This document shows positions 1 to 9,886 of a stretch of DNA of 64,000 nucleotides, piece by piece. Under the pieces are notes generated by a model. The model searched no databases. It saw only the letters and a list, made by a program, of their open reading frames with translations, and was not told the DNA's origin. Made by a program: the position numbers and the translations under genes. Positions within the stretch are counted from its first letter, which is position 1. Each line of letters starts with the position of its first letter. The DNA lies in NCBI GenBank assembly GCA_963691705.1, contig OY829537.1:20212078-20276077 (forward strand), in the 5' to 3' direction. This stretch comes from Viola odorata (taxonomy: Eukaryota > Streptophyta > Magnoliopsida > Malpighiales > Violaceae).

Positions 1-162
1 TCGAAAATCCGACCGAACCGATCCGATTCCGAACTCTTCGGATAAGTTTCGGATTCTCTAACAAAAAATCCAAAAAAATTCGATCCGAAATTATCCGAAT
101 CCGAACTTATCCAATCCGAACTCGTCGGATTCCGATCCGAAATCCGAATTCTCACCCCTACT
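1..162. repeat. Degenerate CCGAAC/ATCCG-rich element end
   Basis: Short degenerate repeats of ATCCGAA, CCGAACC and ATCCGAT type fill this stretch, which stops at ATTCTCACCCCTAC. Read on the other strand this gives GTAGGGGTGAGAAT followed by CGGAT-rich repeats, a layout I associate with ends of small hAT-type elements in plants. Only one end is in the window, so superfamily and size cannot be proven. Confidence 0.4.
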
Positions 163-370
163 ACTATGTCACTTTTAATTTTTAAACCTATATTAAGTTG
201 AAAAAAAATACAATATGCATAATAGTCACGGTACCTATAAGTGTATAATTTAACTAGTGGTGTGTTGGTAAAATAAATTAGTGGGTCGAATGATTAAAGT
301 CTACATTACTTCATTTTTTAGTTTTAATTTATTTATTTTTTAAACTAGTAAGTAAAGTATCAATAAATGG
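163..370. other. AT-rich spacer, no gene seen
   Basis: AT-rich sequence between the CCGAAC-rich element end and the target-site duplication of the first Mutator-like element. I see no coding sequence, RNA gene or repeat boundary in it. Confidence 0.6.
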
Positions 371-379
371 TTAATGAAG

Positions 380-575
380 TAATGATATTTTGGATCCTAT
401 ACTCGACCAAAATTACCATAATGGACCTCTAATGATAAAAATGCTTAAAATAGAGCCTCTACTAGCTGACATTTTGAACCCTCCGTCAATACGTGACATT
501 TAAGTGCTGACATGAATTTTATTTTTAATTATTTTTTCTTTTGAAAATACGTGTCATATGACACGTATTTTATAA
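380..575 (+). repeat. Left terminal inverted repeat of Mutator-like element 1
   Basis: This arm pairs with the reverse complement of about 1600-1780 plus 8492-8510. Shared blocks include ATAATGGACCTCTAAT, a TACTCGAC core near the tip, and AAAATACGTGTCATAT at the inner end. Substitutions and small indels are visible throughout. Confidence 0.75.
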
Positions 576-1599
576 GTGCTGATCTGGCACGACTTGCATT
601 TCCCTCTCTTTCATAGGTACCAGCTCACCTAGCCACGTCATTTCGCACACAAAAAAATTAAAAAATTGAAAAATTGAAAATTATTATTTAAAAATAAGAA
701 AACTCGAAAAAAAAGTTCTAGAAAAAAAGTTTTCTTTATAATTTTTAAAAATTAAATAAATATAACTCTAAAAAATAGGGAACAAAATAAAAGCATTCCA
801 AAATTTCTCTCTTTTTTTTTAAAAAATAAATAGAAAAGATGGATTGAATGAAAAACCAAATTAATGTTTTCATTTGGTAGAACAGTCATCTTTATCGCCA
901 CATCGTCCATAATCTCCCATCTACATGGATTTCTTCTCCCTCACAACACACAAGGTGTTATAATTGCAAGAAGACAACAACATTACCCCCTCCAACTCAG
1001 CAATGAAACATTCAAGAATCATCCCATCTTCAAAATGCAAGTGAAAAGGAAGAGTTAAAAGAAATGAAACTCATCCATCACCTTCCTCCTTTGGACCATC
1101 ACTCATCCGATCTCATCTCTTTCTATTCATATCAAGTTTCTGCAAAATCAAGCTTAATCAACATTCTGCACCCCAAAATTGTTGGATCTAAAACACAAGC
1201 AAGCAACCCGCATCCGCAATCAGGTCAAAGGAGCAGTTTGAACAAATTAAATTGATGGGTAATCCGGTCAAGCCCATGAAAAAGGATGATGGGGTCATTT
1301 TCTTAAGGAAGAAGATGATGAACAATGGTGAGGGTTTCTTATTAAGAAATGGTGACGAGAACTTAAAGGGAGAGGAGGTTTGTGGGATTTGATTTTTGAT
1401 TAAATGAAAAAACCAAGCATGAGAGTATCTATAATGATCAAGGGCATTAATTTGTTGAAGCAGCAGGGGAGGGAGTGGCGTGAGAGTGAGAGGGAAAAGG
1501 AGATGGAAATTTCGTTTTCTGAAAAAGAATTTTGTTTTTGATTTTTGATTTTTAAATATTATTAAAAAAATTAAATACTTGTATATGATGTGACATATC
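576..1599. other. Interior of Mutator-like element 1, no recognisable gene
   Basis: AT-rich sequence with only short open frames, none of which I recognise. There are no transposase motifs. The middle (about 900-1260) is less biased in composition than the arms and could be captured host DNA, but nothing in it identifies a source. I would not annotate a gene here. Confidence 0.5.
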
Positions 1600-1780
1600 A
1601 AAATTTTAAATATGACACGTATTTTCGAAAGGAAAAAAAAACAAAAATAGAATTCACGTCAACACTTAGCTAACACGTATTAACGAACGATCCAAAATAT
1701 CAATTTCAGCAATTAAAGGGTCTATTTTAGTCATTTTTATTATTAGAGGTCCATTATAGTAATTTCAGTCGAGTACATAG
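1600..1780 (-). repeat. Right terminal inverted repeat of Mutator-like element 1 (inner part)
   Basis: Reverse complement of the left arm. The missing outer 19 bp lie at 8492-8510, beyond the Copia insertion. The Copia duplication CATAG (1776-1780 and 8487-8491) marks the break exactly. Confidence 0.75.
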
Positions 1781-3073
1781 TGATAATCCAATAAACGTGC
1801 TAAAGGGAGGTGAATAGCCGATTTAAATTTCTGCACAAGTAAGAGTGGAGAGAATAGCAAAACACAAGATTTATAGTGGTTCCAATTCTCAACCGAATTG
1901 TACTCCACTACCTAAGAGTTTCCCCCTTAGGATTTTCAAATGCAAACCCTTTTGCTATTACTTGAGCTTTTCTTGGTTCAGCTCTCAACCTTACAACCTA
2001 TGGTTTTTACGGGCTCAACCACAACCTATGTTTTTTTTCAAGGGATAAAAACAACTACCCAATACCTAAAAGTGTTAGGTACACTTTTCAAACCTGCACA
2101 ATAAATATGATAGTAATTGTAATAAAGAATTGGTGTATAAAATGATAAATGTATGATTGACAATCAACACCAATAAATGCTCAATATTACCTCAAGAGAA
2201 AGCTTTAAATACACTTGAAAGATCAACACAAGAATGAATCAAAATCTTTGAGAAAAGCTTGTATTGTAAGATCTTGATTTTGTAAGCTTGTAAGTGTATT
2301 TGTGTGTTTGGAAGTTTGTAAGAACTCTCTTGGATAATAGTAACTCATTTTAGATGAGTGTTTATAGTGTCAAGAAGATTGAGGCTCGTCCATAGAGGAA
2401 AGAGCAAGAACTAGCCGTTTTTCCAGATTGGGAAAGAGTTGTTACAGCTTGTCAGACCACGGCGTCATCACGCCGAAGGTTTTCTTCTTCAGCGTAATTT
2501 TAAAAACTAGCCGTTATGGGCTCGGCATGATCACGTCGACACCTCGATGTAATGACACCCATATCAGTAGCCTCAGATTTTGAGCAGACTGGTTGGGCGT
2601 GATCACGTCGACTTCGCGACGTGATGACGCCCATTCCAGTAGCTTCAAGAATTGAGCAGACTGGCTCGGCGTGATCACGTCGACTCCCCGATGTGATGAC
2701 ACCAATTCTAGTGGCATCAGAAAATGAGCACGTTGGCTTGGCGTGATCACGTCGGGTCCTTGACGTGATGACGCCGAGAAATCGTCAGCTTTTTCAAAAC
2801 TCCATTTTTCAAAATCATTTTTACGCAAAACCTTTTAACACACTTTCTTGACGTATTATTGAACATAAATCAAGTGTTTAATTAGAATCATACTTACATG
2901 TTTAAATTAGAAAACACTTGATCTTGTCACTTGCGATAATTGATTCGTTGCTCTTTTTATTAATTCGATCACAAACTACATAAACACTTTAACTTCAAAT
3001 TGCATTAGTAATCTAATTAATTTGTGTGCCTATTACTCATCAAAACAAGATTAATGTACCCCTTGGGCCAACA
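1781..3073 (-). repeat. 3' LTR of the Copia element
   Basis: Begins TGATAATCCAATAAACG and ends GGGCCAACA as read on the plus strand. It matches 7121-8486 along its length except for substitutions, small indels and one missing 72-bp internal repeat. The AAAAAGGGGGAGAT polypurine tract lies directly beside it on the element's sense strand. Confidence 0.87.
2514..2800. repeat. 72-bp near-palindromic tandem repeats in the Copia 3' LTR
   Basis: About three full units plus partial ones. Each unit carries a pair of arms of GGCGTGATCACGTCGA and TCGACGTGATGACGCC type that form a near-palindrome, followed by a spacer containing AGTAGCTTCAAGAATTGAG or a variant. The unit is exactly 24 codons, so open frames crossing it are artefacts of the repeat. 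Confidence 0.8.
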
Positions 3074-3090
3074 ATCTCCCCCTTTTTGAT
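3074..3090 (-). other. Polypurine tract of the Copia element
   Basis: Read on the minus strand this is AAAAAGGGGGAGATTG, directly upstream of the 3' LTR. That is the expected place and composition for priming plus-strand DNA synthesis. Confidence 0.7.
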
Positions 3091-3499
3091 GATGATAACC
3101 ACAAATTAATTTTAAAAATAATTGAACTTGCAATTGAATTTAAAGTTTTTAAGGAGAAAGTTACCCCCTCCCCCCTATATTTTTGCCGAAATACTTCCCC
3201 TATCAATATGCTACCGATTTAATTAAGGAGCCTCAATGCTCTCCCTACTTAAAACGTTAGTTGTACATGGAGCATGGTAAAGTTTAAAAATTTGCTCCCC
3301 TAAAACAAAATTGTCTCCCCCTTTGTCATTAACAAAAAGGGAAGGCAACAATTTAAGCATAGAAAGATACGATATAGCAATCAGACATCCAATAATAACA
3401 CATAAAGAAACAAGCACATCAAATAAAAATTACTTCATTAAGTGATTAGTGTAACAATTAGCCAAATAAAGTTAAATACAACCATTAGAGGTATGAAGT
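3091..3499 (-). other. Copia 3' internal region without polymerase domains
   Basis: Between the polypurine tract and the protease/pre-integrase fragment. A short minus-strand frame (3223-3417) includes NDKGGDNF and KLYHAPC, but I cannot assign it a domain. No reverse transcriptase or RNase H motif is present, which is the main reason to call this element defective. Confidence 0.5.
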
Positions 3500-4200
3500 T
3501 CAATAAAACACCAAAAATAAAATGGCTAATGTAATGCAAATGCAGAATATGATGATCATTGGCCCGAATAAGTCAAGGTGAAGAAGTTGGAGTGGCCTTG
3601 AAGTAGACACAGTTTTTATGGACTTGAATGAGCTCTTGGTTTGCTTCCCATATTGACATGCATCACACAAGCCCTCCACCTCATACTTCAATTTAGGTAG
3701 GCCTCGCACTAGCTCTTTCCTAGATATCTTTGCAATATGGTCGATTCCTACATGAACAAGTCTTCTATGCCATATTGATGAATTATCTACTAATGCACTT
3801 AAACATGTATGATCAATGTTAAGAATATCATTCAAATCAAACATATATATATTTCCTACTCTATTGCCAATAAACACAAGTGAGCGTGTGTGTACGTTCC
3901 TAACTTCACAATGAATAGATGTAAAAATAACAATTAAATCTCTATCACACAATTGACTAATGCTCAAGAAGTTAAATTTAAGATCATGCACAAACAAAAC
4001 ATGCTCAATAGAGGGAGAGTGCCCAACATTACCAATACCCAAAACTTTGCGCTTTAGGTTGTCACCAAAGATCACACTTCCTCTACTCTTTTCTTCCAAA
4101 TGGGTGAATTTTGACTTATTACCAGTCAAGTGCCGCGAACACCCGCTATCCAAATGCCATTTATCCGCATCGGGTTTTCGCCACACCTACAAGCAAACTA
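3500..4200 (-). pseudogene. Copia pol fragment: protease and GAG-pre-integrase
   Basis: The frame contains the aspartic-protease segment WHLDSGCSRHLTGN with its DSG active site. About 100 residues later comes the GAG-pre-integrase zinc-binding part, recognised by WHRRLVHVG (histidines) and CDACQYGKQ (cysteines). It then reaches LLHLDLFGPM, the usual beginning of the integrase core with its first catalytic Asp, and dissolves into unrelated sequence at about 3560. The rest of integrase, RT and RNase H are missing. Upstream (about 4200-4330) the frame linking it to gag has a stop and a shift. No working polyprotein can come from this copy. Confidence 0.8.
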
Positions 4201-4333
4201 GTTAGTCTTAGGAACCCAAACATGTTTGGGTCCTTTCTCATTTGCAAATGTACCCTTAGGTACCCAAATGTGTCTTTCATAGCTAAGCCCTTTTCTTATG
4301 TAGCAAAAATATGACACATGCCCATTTTTATTA

Positions 4334-5692
4334 GGGTTTATTGCGTGAAGGCCCCTTGTACTTTAAAAAAAAACAGACTCCTCCCCTCAACTTTAAAAAT
4401 TCAAATAGTGCCCCCTGAACTACGGGTCAATTGCAAACCCATGTCCCTTCGTTAGTCAACCCTGACGTCCGTCCGTTTTAACCCTTTTCTGCCGGTTTCC
4501 CAAATTTTCCCGGTTATGATTTGACAATTTTTTCTTTCTTTTCTTTAGTTTTTCTTTCTTCCTCTCATCATCTTCTTCCTCACTCTCTGTCTTCTTCCTC
4601 TCATCTTTTTTTCTTTTCTTTCCTTTTCTTACATTTTTCTTTTTTTTCCTTTCCTTGGGTCGCAGCCCAAAACATCTTTTTTTTTTCTTCTTTCTTTTCC
4701 GCTTTCTATTCTCTGCCCTGCATTCTCCTTTCTCTTATATTCCCTTCTTTGTTCCTTTTATTTCTTCTTTTTTTTTTTTTAATTTGGTTTGGATCGGGGA
4801 TGGGTGATTGGATCGAAGATGGAGAGAGCGGCGAGGCAGATCGGGAGTGAGGGAGAGTGGGGTTACAGCGGCGGTGATGGATCGGGAGTGAGGGAGAGCG
4901 GCAGTGATGTGCGATTGCGAGCCGAGAGGGTTGGTTTTTGCTGGGTTTGAGGAGGGGAATTTCATGGTCAGATATGATGGTTTGTGGCGACGAGGATGAC
5001 AGCGATGTACAGTTGAGAGCCGAGAGGGTTGGTTTGGCTGGGTTTGAGGAGGGGGATTTCATGGTCAGATCTGATTGTGTTTTTGATTTTGTGGTTTAGA
5101 TGTGGGTTAATTGATTAATTTTTGATTTTTGTTATCCTCTGTATTTTTGATTTTGTGGTTTAGATGTGGGTTAATTGATTAATTTTTTCGTTTGATTGGA
5201 AGAAGAAGATGAAGAAGATGGTGATTTCATTTTCCAAAAAAAGAATAAAGATGATGGTGATGAGTTGATTAAATGCAGGGAAAGAAAGAAATAAGAAATA
5301 AGAAAGAAAAAAAAATGAAAAGAAAAGAAAGAAAATGAAAAGAAAAAAAGACTGGAAAGTTTAATTTTTCAGAAAAAGAATAAAGATAATGGTGATGAGT
5401 TGATTAAATGCAGGGAAAGAAAGAAATAAGAAATAAGAAAGAAAAAAAAATGAAAGAAAGAAAAGAAAGAAAATGAAAGAGAGAAAAGAAAAGAAAAAAA
5501 TGAAAGAGTGTCAGAGTTGCAACCGGTACAACCGGCAGAAAAGGGTTAAAACGGACGGATGTCAGGGTTGACTAATGGAGAGACGTGGGTTTGCAATTGA
5601 CCCGTAGTTCAGGGGGCACTATTTGAATTTTTAAAGTTGAGGGGAGGAGTCTGTTTTTTTTAAAGTACAGGGAGCCTTCATGCAATAAACCT
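4334..5692. mobile_element. Non-autonomous Mutator-like element 2, nested in the Copia element
   Basis: Terminal inverted repeats of about 165 bp (4334-4500 and 5527-5692) are nearly identical. They run from GGGTTTATTGC/AGGTTTATTGC through a block ending TTTTCTGCCGGTT. The element is flanked by a perfect 9-bp duplication TTTTTATTA (4325-4333 and 5693-5701). Both features fit the Mutator superfamily. The 1,359-bp element has no transposase. It sits between the gag and protease parts of the Copia element, so it inserted later, and its arms are better preserved than those of element 1. Confidence 0.82.
4501..5526. other. Interior of Mutator-like element 2 with internal direct repeats
   Basis: A T-rich stretch (about 4520-4780) is followed by a GC-richer block (about 4800-5060) with repeated ATCGGGAGTGAGGGAGAG and GAGCCGAGAGGGTTGGTTT. 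Next come two copies of a GATTTTGTGGTTTAGATG block (about 5085 and 5147) and two copies of a purine-rich GATGAGTTGATTAAATGCAG block (about 5255 and 5391). No gene is recognisable. The GC-rich part could be captured host DNA amplified in place, but that is inference. Confidence 0.5.
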
Positions 5693-5701
5693 TTTTTATT
5701 A

Positions 5702-7058
5702 AATAAGTACATCTATATTTGGGTTTAATATGTGAAGGTTTGTTTTTGGATTTTGATGAACTAGTATGATCATTAGAAGAATAAGCTTTGACAAAAGTGG
5801 TTCTACCATTACTCATGCTTGTGGAAGAGTTAAAACCAATGCCTCTCATATCACCATTTTTCTTTTGATCATTCATACAATTATGGTGACTATGGTTACT
5901 TTGCACATATTTGGCTAATGTGGTTTCAAGATATTTTATCTTTTCATTCAAGTCTAAAATTTCTTGACTAGCATTAGCGCAAAGTTTACATGTAATGTTT
6001 TGGTTTTTAGCTTTACCACATGCAATATTAAGCAATTTATTCTCACTTGTCAAACTTGTATTTAACTCTTCTAATTCAATAATGTCATTTTTAAGGCTTT
6101 TTAATTCCTTAACAATTTCAGCATTTTTCTTAGTAGAGTTTTCAAAACGTGTAGCTAGTTCATTAAAGACATCAAGCAATTCATCATAATTTTGTTCATC
6201 ACTAGAGGAATTGCAAGAGTTTACCTCATCATCGCTTTGAGCCATTAGGCACACATTCGTGCATCCATTGAAATAAGTAGAAGTCGATGAAGAACTCCTT
6301 TGAGAAGCATCACTATCAGCGTCGACGCGAAGACACAAGTTTGCAACTTCATCTTCGGATGAGGACTCCGATTGATCACTACTTGATTCTTCACCCTCAT
6401 CACTCCAAGTGGAAGTAGCTTTAAATGCTCTTCTATGATGCTTTCTTGTTTCCTTCTTGTCTTTTGACCCTTTCTTTTCATACCTCTTCTTCTTTTCAAG
6501 GTTTTGGTTTGTCACACTTAAGATCTTCCGAACCATCTCATGATCGCTTGGAGACCATCCAAGATTGTCCATAACATTGCACAAATTCTGTAATCTTGTG
6601 CTAAGATCATAGATAGATTCACCTTTGTTCATCTTGAACAATTCATATTCATGCTTGAGTTGATTTAATCGGAGATCGCAAATTTGAGTCGTACCTTCAT
6701 GCGCCATCTCCATAGTATCCCACATTTCCTTTGCGGTTTTGCATGAGCTGACCCGGTTGAATTTACTTAAGGAGATGGAAACAGATAGAGCATACATAGC
6801 CTTGGATTCTAAGGTTTGTCTTACTTTTGTGGCAGCACTCCAACTTGTAAATGCAAGAGGTCTTGACGCTCCTCCATCTCCGGCGGGTTCCATTGGAGCA
6901 ACAGAGCCATTCTCGACACAATCTCACATTTCACAATCAAGTGAGGCTATAAAAGTTCTCATCTTTATCTTCCAATGAAGATAATTGTTGCCGTTGAGGT
7001 AAGGTGGTCGGTTGAGTGCACCTCCTTCTTTGTTGGTAAGAAATCCATCTTTAGCCAT
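5702..7058 (-). pseudogene. Copia gag (interrupted)
   Basis: The first ATG on the element's sense strand is at 7058-7056, giving MAKDGFLTNKEGG, then the Copia gag signature LNGNNYLHWKIKMRTF. About 45 codons in there is a TGA where Trp is expected. The open part then carries MYALSVSISLSKFNRVSSC and YDLSTRLQNLCNVM, typical of UBN2/Copia-type gag. It is followed by a charged low-complexity segment and a coiled-coil-like stretch rich in Asn, Leu and Lys. The frame runs into Mutator-like element 2 at 5701, so its last ~25 residues come from that insertion. A zinc knuckle is not visible. Confidence 0.8.
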
Positions 7059-7100
7059 TTTTGATCGTTGCACTTGAGGTGATTAAACCTTTAACCAAGT

Positions 7101-7120
7101 GACCTTGCTCCGCTACCAAC
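7101..7120 (-). other. Primer-binding-like site of the Copia element
   Basis: Immediately downstream of the 5' LTR, the minus strand reads GTTGGTAGCGGAGCAAGG. Plant Copia elements usually use TGGTATCAGAGC, complementary to initiator tRNA-Met. The match here is partial, so priming ability is doubtful. Confidence 0.5.
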
Positions 7121-8486
7121 TGATAATCCAATAAACGTGCTAGAAGGAGGGGGTGAATATCTGATTTAAATTTCTGCACAAGTAAGAGTAGAGAGAATAG
7201 CAAAATACAAGATTTATAATAGTTCCAATTCTCAACCGGATTGTACTCCACCACCTAAGAGCTTCCCCCTTAGGATTTTCAAATGCAAACCCTTTTGCTA
7301 TTACTTGAGCTTTTCTTGGTTCAACTCTCAACCTTACAACCTATGGTTTTTACGGGCTCAACCACAACCTATGTTTTTTTTCAAGGGGTAAGAACAACTA
7401 CCCAATACCTAAAAGTGTTAGGTACACTTTTCAAACCTTCATAATAAATATGATAGTAATTGCAACAAAGAATTGGTGTATAAAATGATAAATGTATGAT
7501 TGACAATCAACACCAATAAATGCTCAATATTACCTCAAGAGAAAGCTTTAAATACACTTGAAAGATCAACACAAGAATGAATCAAAACCTTTGAGAAAAG
7601 CTTGTATTGTAAGATCTTGATTTTGTAAGCTTGTAAGTGTATTTGTGTGTTTGGAAGTTTGTAAGAACTCTCTTGGATAATAGTAACTCATTTTAGATGA
7701 GTGTTTATAGTGTCAAGAAGATTGAGGCTCGTCCATAGAGGAAAGAGCAAGAACTAGCCATTTTTCCAGATTGGGAAAGAGTTGTTACAGCTTGTCAGAC
7801 CACGACGTCATCACGCCGAAGGTTTTCTTCTTCAGCGTAATTTGAAAAACTAGCCGTTATGGGCTCGATGTGATCACGTCGACACCTCGATGTAATGATT
7901 CCCATATCAGTAGCCTAAGATTTTGAGTAGACTGGTTCAGCGTGATCACGTCGACTTCGCGACGTGATGACGCCCATTCCAGTAGCTTCAAGAATTGAGC
8001 AGATTGGCTCGGCGTGATCACGTCGACTCCTCGACGTGATGATGCCCATCCTAGTAGCTTCAAGAATTGAGCAGACTGGCTCGGCGCGATCACGCCGACT
8101 CCCTGACGTGATGACACCAATTCCAGTGGCATAAAAAAATGAGCACGTTGGCTCGGCGTGATCACGTCGGGTCCTCGACGTGATGACGCCTAGAAATTGT
8201 CAGCTTTTTCAAAACTCCATTTTTCAAAATCATTTTTATGCAAAACCTTTTGACACTTTCTTGAGGTATTATTGAACATAAATCAAGTGTTTCATTAGAA
8301 TCATACTTACATGTTTAAATTAGAAAACACTTGATCTTATCGCTTGCGATAATTGATTTGTTGCTCTTTTTATTAATTTGATTGCAAACTACATAAACAC
8401 TTTAACTTCAAATTGCATTAGTAATCTAATTAATTTGTGTGTCTATTATTTATCAAAATAAGATTAATGTGCCCCTTGGGCTAACA
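7121..8486 (-). repeat. 5' LTR of the Copia element
   Basis: Begins TGATAATCCAATAAACG and ends GGGCTAACA on the plus strand. The CATAG duplication follows at 8487-8491. It is 73 bp longer than the other LTR because it contains one more 72-bp repeat unit. Confidence 0.87.
7857..8200. repeat. 72-bp near-palindromic tandem repeats in the Copia 5' LTR
   Basis: The same array as at 2514-2800, but with four full units plus partials instead of three. Arms pair as GGCGTGATCACGTCGA with TCGACGTGATGATGCC or a close variant. Unit-to-unit differences show that the array predates, or has diverged since, the element's insertion. Confidence 0.8.
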
Positions 8487-8519
8487 CATAGTTCAAAATG
8501 TCATTGCCCCTTAATGAAT

Positions 8520-8654
8520 GTGGATTGACAACTTTTTATAATTTGTGTGTTTATTTGATTAAGAGAATATTTCTAATATTTACAATTCAATTGTAAACGT
8601 GATGATCGCAACCGTTAAATTAAATTGTTATTTTTTCTGATTTTCGTTACATTA
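8520..8654. other. AT-rich spacer
   Basis: Host DNA between the first Mutator-like element and a Stowaway MITE. No gene or repeat boundary seen. Confidence 0.5.
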
Positions 8655-8656
8655 TA

Positions 8657-8886
8657 CTCCCTCCTTATTACAAAGAAAGTCGTTTACTATTCCGGCGCGT
8701 ATTTCAAGGCGGCCAGAATAGTAGCTATATGACCCAAAAAATTCTGATTTTTTTTCAACGTACGTGAAGGATTAATATACGTTGTGTAAAAATTTCGGAC
8801 TTTTTCGAGGTCATATAGCTACTATTCCGACCGTCTTGAAATACGCGCCGGAATAGTAAACGGCGTTCTTTGTAATAAGGAGGGAG
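8657..8886. mobile_element. Stowaway-type MITE 1
   Basis: Ends are CTCCCTCCTTATTACAAAGAA and its inverse, with TA on both outer sides (8655-8656, 8887-8888). The inverted repeat runs through most of the 230 bp: the arms share TACTATTCCGGCGCGTATTTC and TAGCTATATGACC. This gives a long hairpin with a short unpaired centre. TA target duplication and CTCCCTCC ends are typical of Stowaway/mariner MITEs in plants. Confidence 0.88.
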
Positions 8887-8888
8887 TA

Positions 8889-9232
8889 ATTTTCATTTCA
8901 TTATCCGTTTTCGCAATTTAAAACCATACTCTATCCCTATTGGATCTCGAAAACATAATCTCTAATTTTGTTTGTTTTTTCACACAGCTTTAAGTGGCTC
9001 AATCAATCAAAGCTTTTTATTATACTTTTTGGCATAAACAAGCTACTATTTCATCAATAAATAGTCGCAAAGCTACTTCATCAGGAAGTAGTAGAGACTA
9101 GAGAGTTGACCACAATAGAGGGATAACACTGATTTATTTTATTTTTTAAATTCATAATGCTATACATGCTAACACATTAAAGTGACAAAATTTAAATTAT
9201 ATAATTTGAAGAAAAAAAATTGATACAATGGG
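8889..9232. other. AT-rich spacer, no gene seen
   Basis: Between the Stowaway and hAT-like MITEs. Sequence is AT-rich, with short runs such as TTTATTTTATTTTTTAAATT. No coding potential or structure was noticed. Confidence 0.5.
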
Positions 9233-9240
9233 GAACCAAT

Positions 9241-9821
9241 CATAGTTATCAGAACCGGACCAGACCAGCCGGTCCGTCCGGTTCAACCGGTATTTTTTAA
9301 GTTTTCGGTTCGATTCAACTATCGGACCGAATAAGCATGTGAACCGGGTTCAACAGGTCAAATCGGCCGGTTTTTACATAACTAGCGAACCGGCCGGTTT
9401 GATGAGCCAAACCAAAACGACGCCGTTTTGGTTTGGTTTTTTTTTTTTTTTTGAAAATTTGATGGGCCGACCCATTACAGGCATGAGCCAGCCCATCAGA
9501 AAGGCAACCAAAACGACGCTGTTTTGGGTGTCAAAACGGCGCCGTTTTGATATGGACCAAAACGACGCCGTTTTGAAAAGTCCCAAAACGACGTTGTTTT
9601 TGGACTTTTTCAATTTTAATAATATTTTTTGATATATTATAAAATGCTACAGTAAAAACCAGCCGGTTCAATCCGATTTTATCGTCTAAGATTTACCGGT
9701 TTAATGTGTAAACGGTTCCGGACGGACCAGCATCTACAATCCGGTCGAACCCGATTCAACCCGATCGAACCACCAAATTGGCGAAAACAGTTCGCTGTCC
9801 GGTCCGGTTCTGATAACTATG
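9241..9821. mobile_element. hAT-like MITE rich in AAAACG..CGTTTT palindromes
   Basis: Termini CATAGTTATCAGAACCGGACC and GGTCCGGTTCTGATAACTATG are inverted copies. The 8-bp flanks GAACCAAT (9233-9240) and AAACCAAT (9822-9829) differ at one base, which fits a hAT-type target duplication. Inside, CCGGTT-rich segments flank a centre (about 9410-9600) with about five palindromes of AAAACGRCGYCGTTTT type separated by 15-30 bp, plus a run of 18 T. No transposase is present. Open frames here are by-products of the repeats. Confidence 0.75.
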
Positions 9822-9886
9822 AAACCAATCCGTATCTCCTCCCGTTTTATATTATATAAAAATAATGAATTGAGTACAAATATGTA

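Larger units (their letters stand above)
1781..8486 (-). mobile_element. Defective Ty1/Copia LTR retrotransposon
   Basis: Two similar LTRs (1781-3073 and 7121-8486), both of TG...CA type, are flanked by the 5-bp duplication CATAG (1776-1780, 8487-8491). The coding parts read on the minus strand, so 7121-8486 is the 5' LTR. A primer-binding-like site follows it and a polypurine tract precedes the 3' LTR. The interior keeps gag and a protease/GAG-pre-integrase piece. The catalytic integrase core, reverse transcriptase and RNase H are absent. A Mutator-like element at 4334-5692 interrupts the interior. It is a dead or non-autonomous derivative with complete termini. Confidence 0.85.
380..8510. 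mobile_element. Non-autonomous Mutator-like element 1 (split by a Copia insertion)
   Basis: Long terminal inverted repeats of roughly 190 bp lie at 380-575 and at about 1600-1780 plus 8492-8510. The right repeat is cut near its outer end by the Copia element 1781-8486. Removing that insertion and one copy of its CATAG duplication rejoins the inverted repeat and leaves an element of about 1.4 kb. Flanking it are TTAATGAAG (371-379) and TTAATGAAT (8511-8519), a 9-bp duplication with one mismatch. Long TIRs plus a 9-bp TSD are typical of Mutator-like elements. No transposase is visible, so it would have needed an enzyme in trans. Visible divergence between the arms suggests an old insertion. Confidence 0.72.

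Noticed and set aside
1188..1601. 137-codon minus-strand frame in Mutator-like element 1
   Set aside because: Lys/Phe/Ile-rich low-complexity translation from AT-rich DNA; no domain and it overlaps the inverted repeat.
2514..2828. 104-codon minus-strand frame with repeated DVITPSQSAQ-type units (and its twin at 7857-8165)
   Set aside because: The repeat unit is 72 bp, a multiple of three, so any frame stays open. It lies in an LTR and has no known domain; I treat it as a DNA repeat, not a protein.
4521..4850. Ser/Phe/Leu-rich plus-strand frame in Mutator-like element 2
   Set aside because: Translation of a T-rich, pyrimidine tract; composition artefact.
2514..8200. Repeat units with constant spacing considered as a CRISPR-like array
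   Set aside because: Units are contiguous and homologous along their whole length with no unique spacers, and they lie in retrotransposon LTRs of a plant.
9339..9632. Plus- and minus-strand frames in the hAT-like MITE
   Set aside because: They encode repeated KTTLF/NAVLK-type stretches from the AAAACGACGCCGTTTT palindromes; not a gene.
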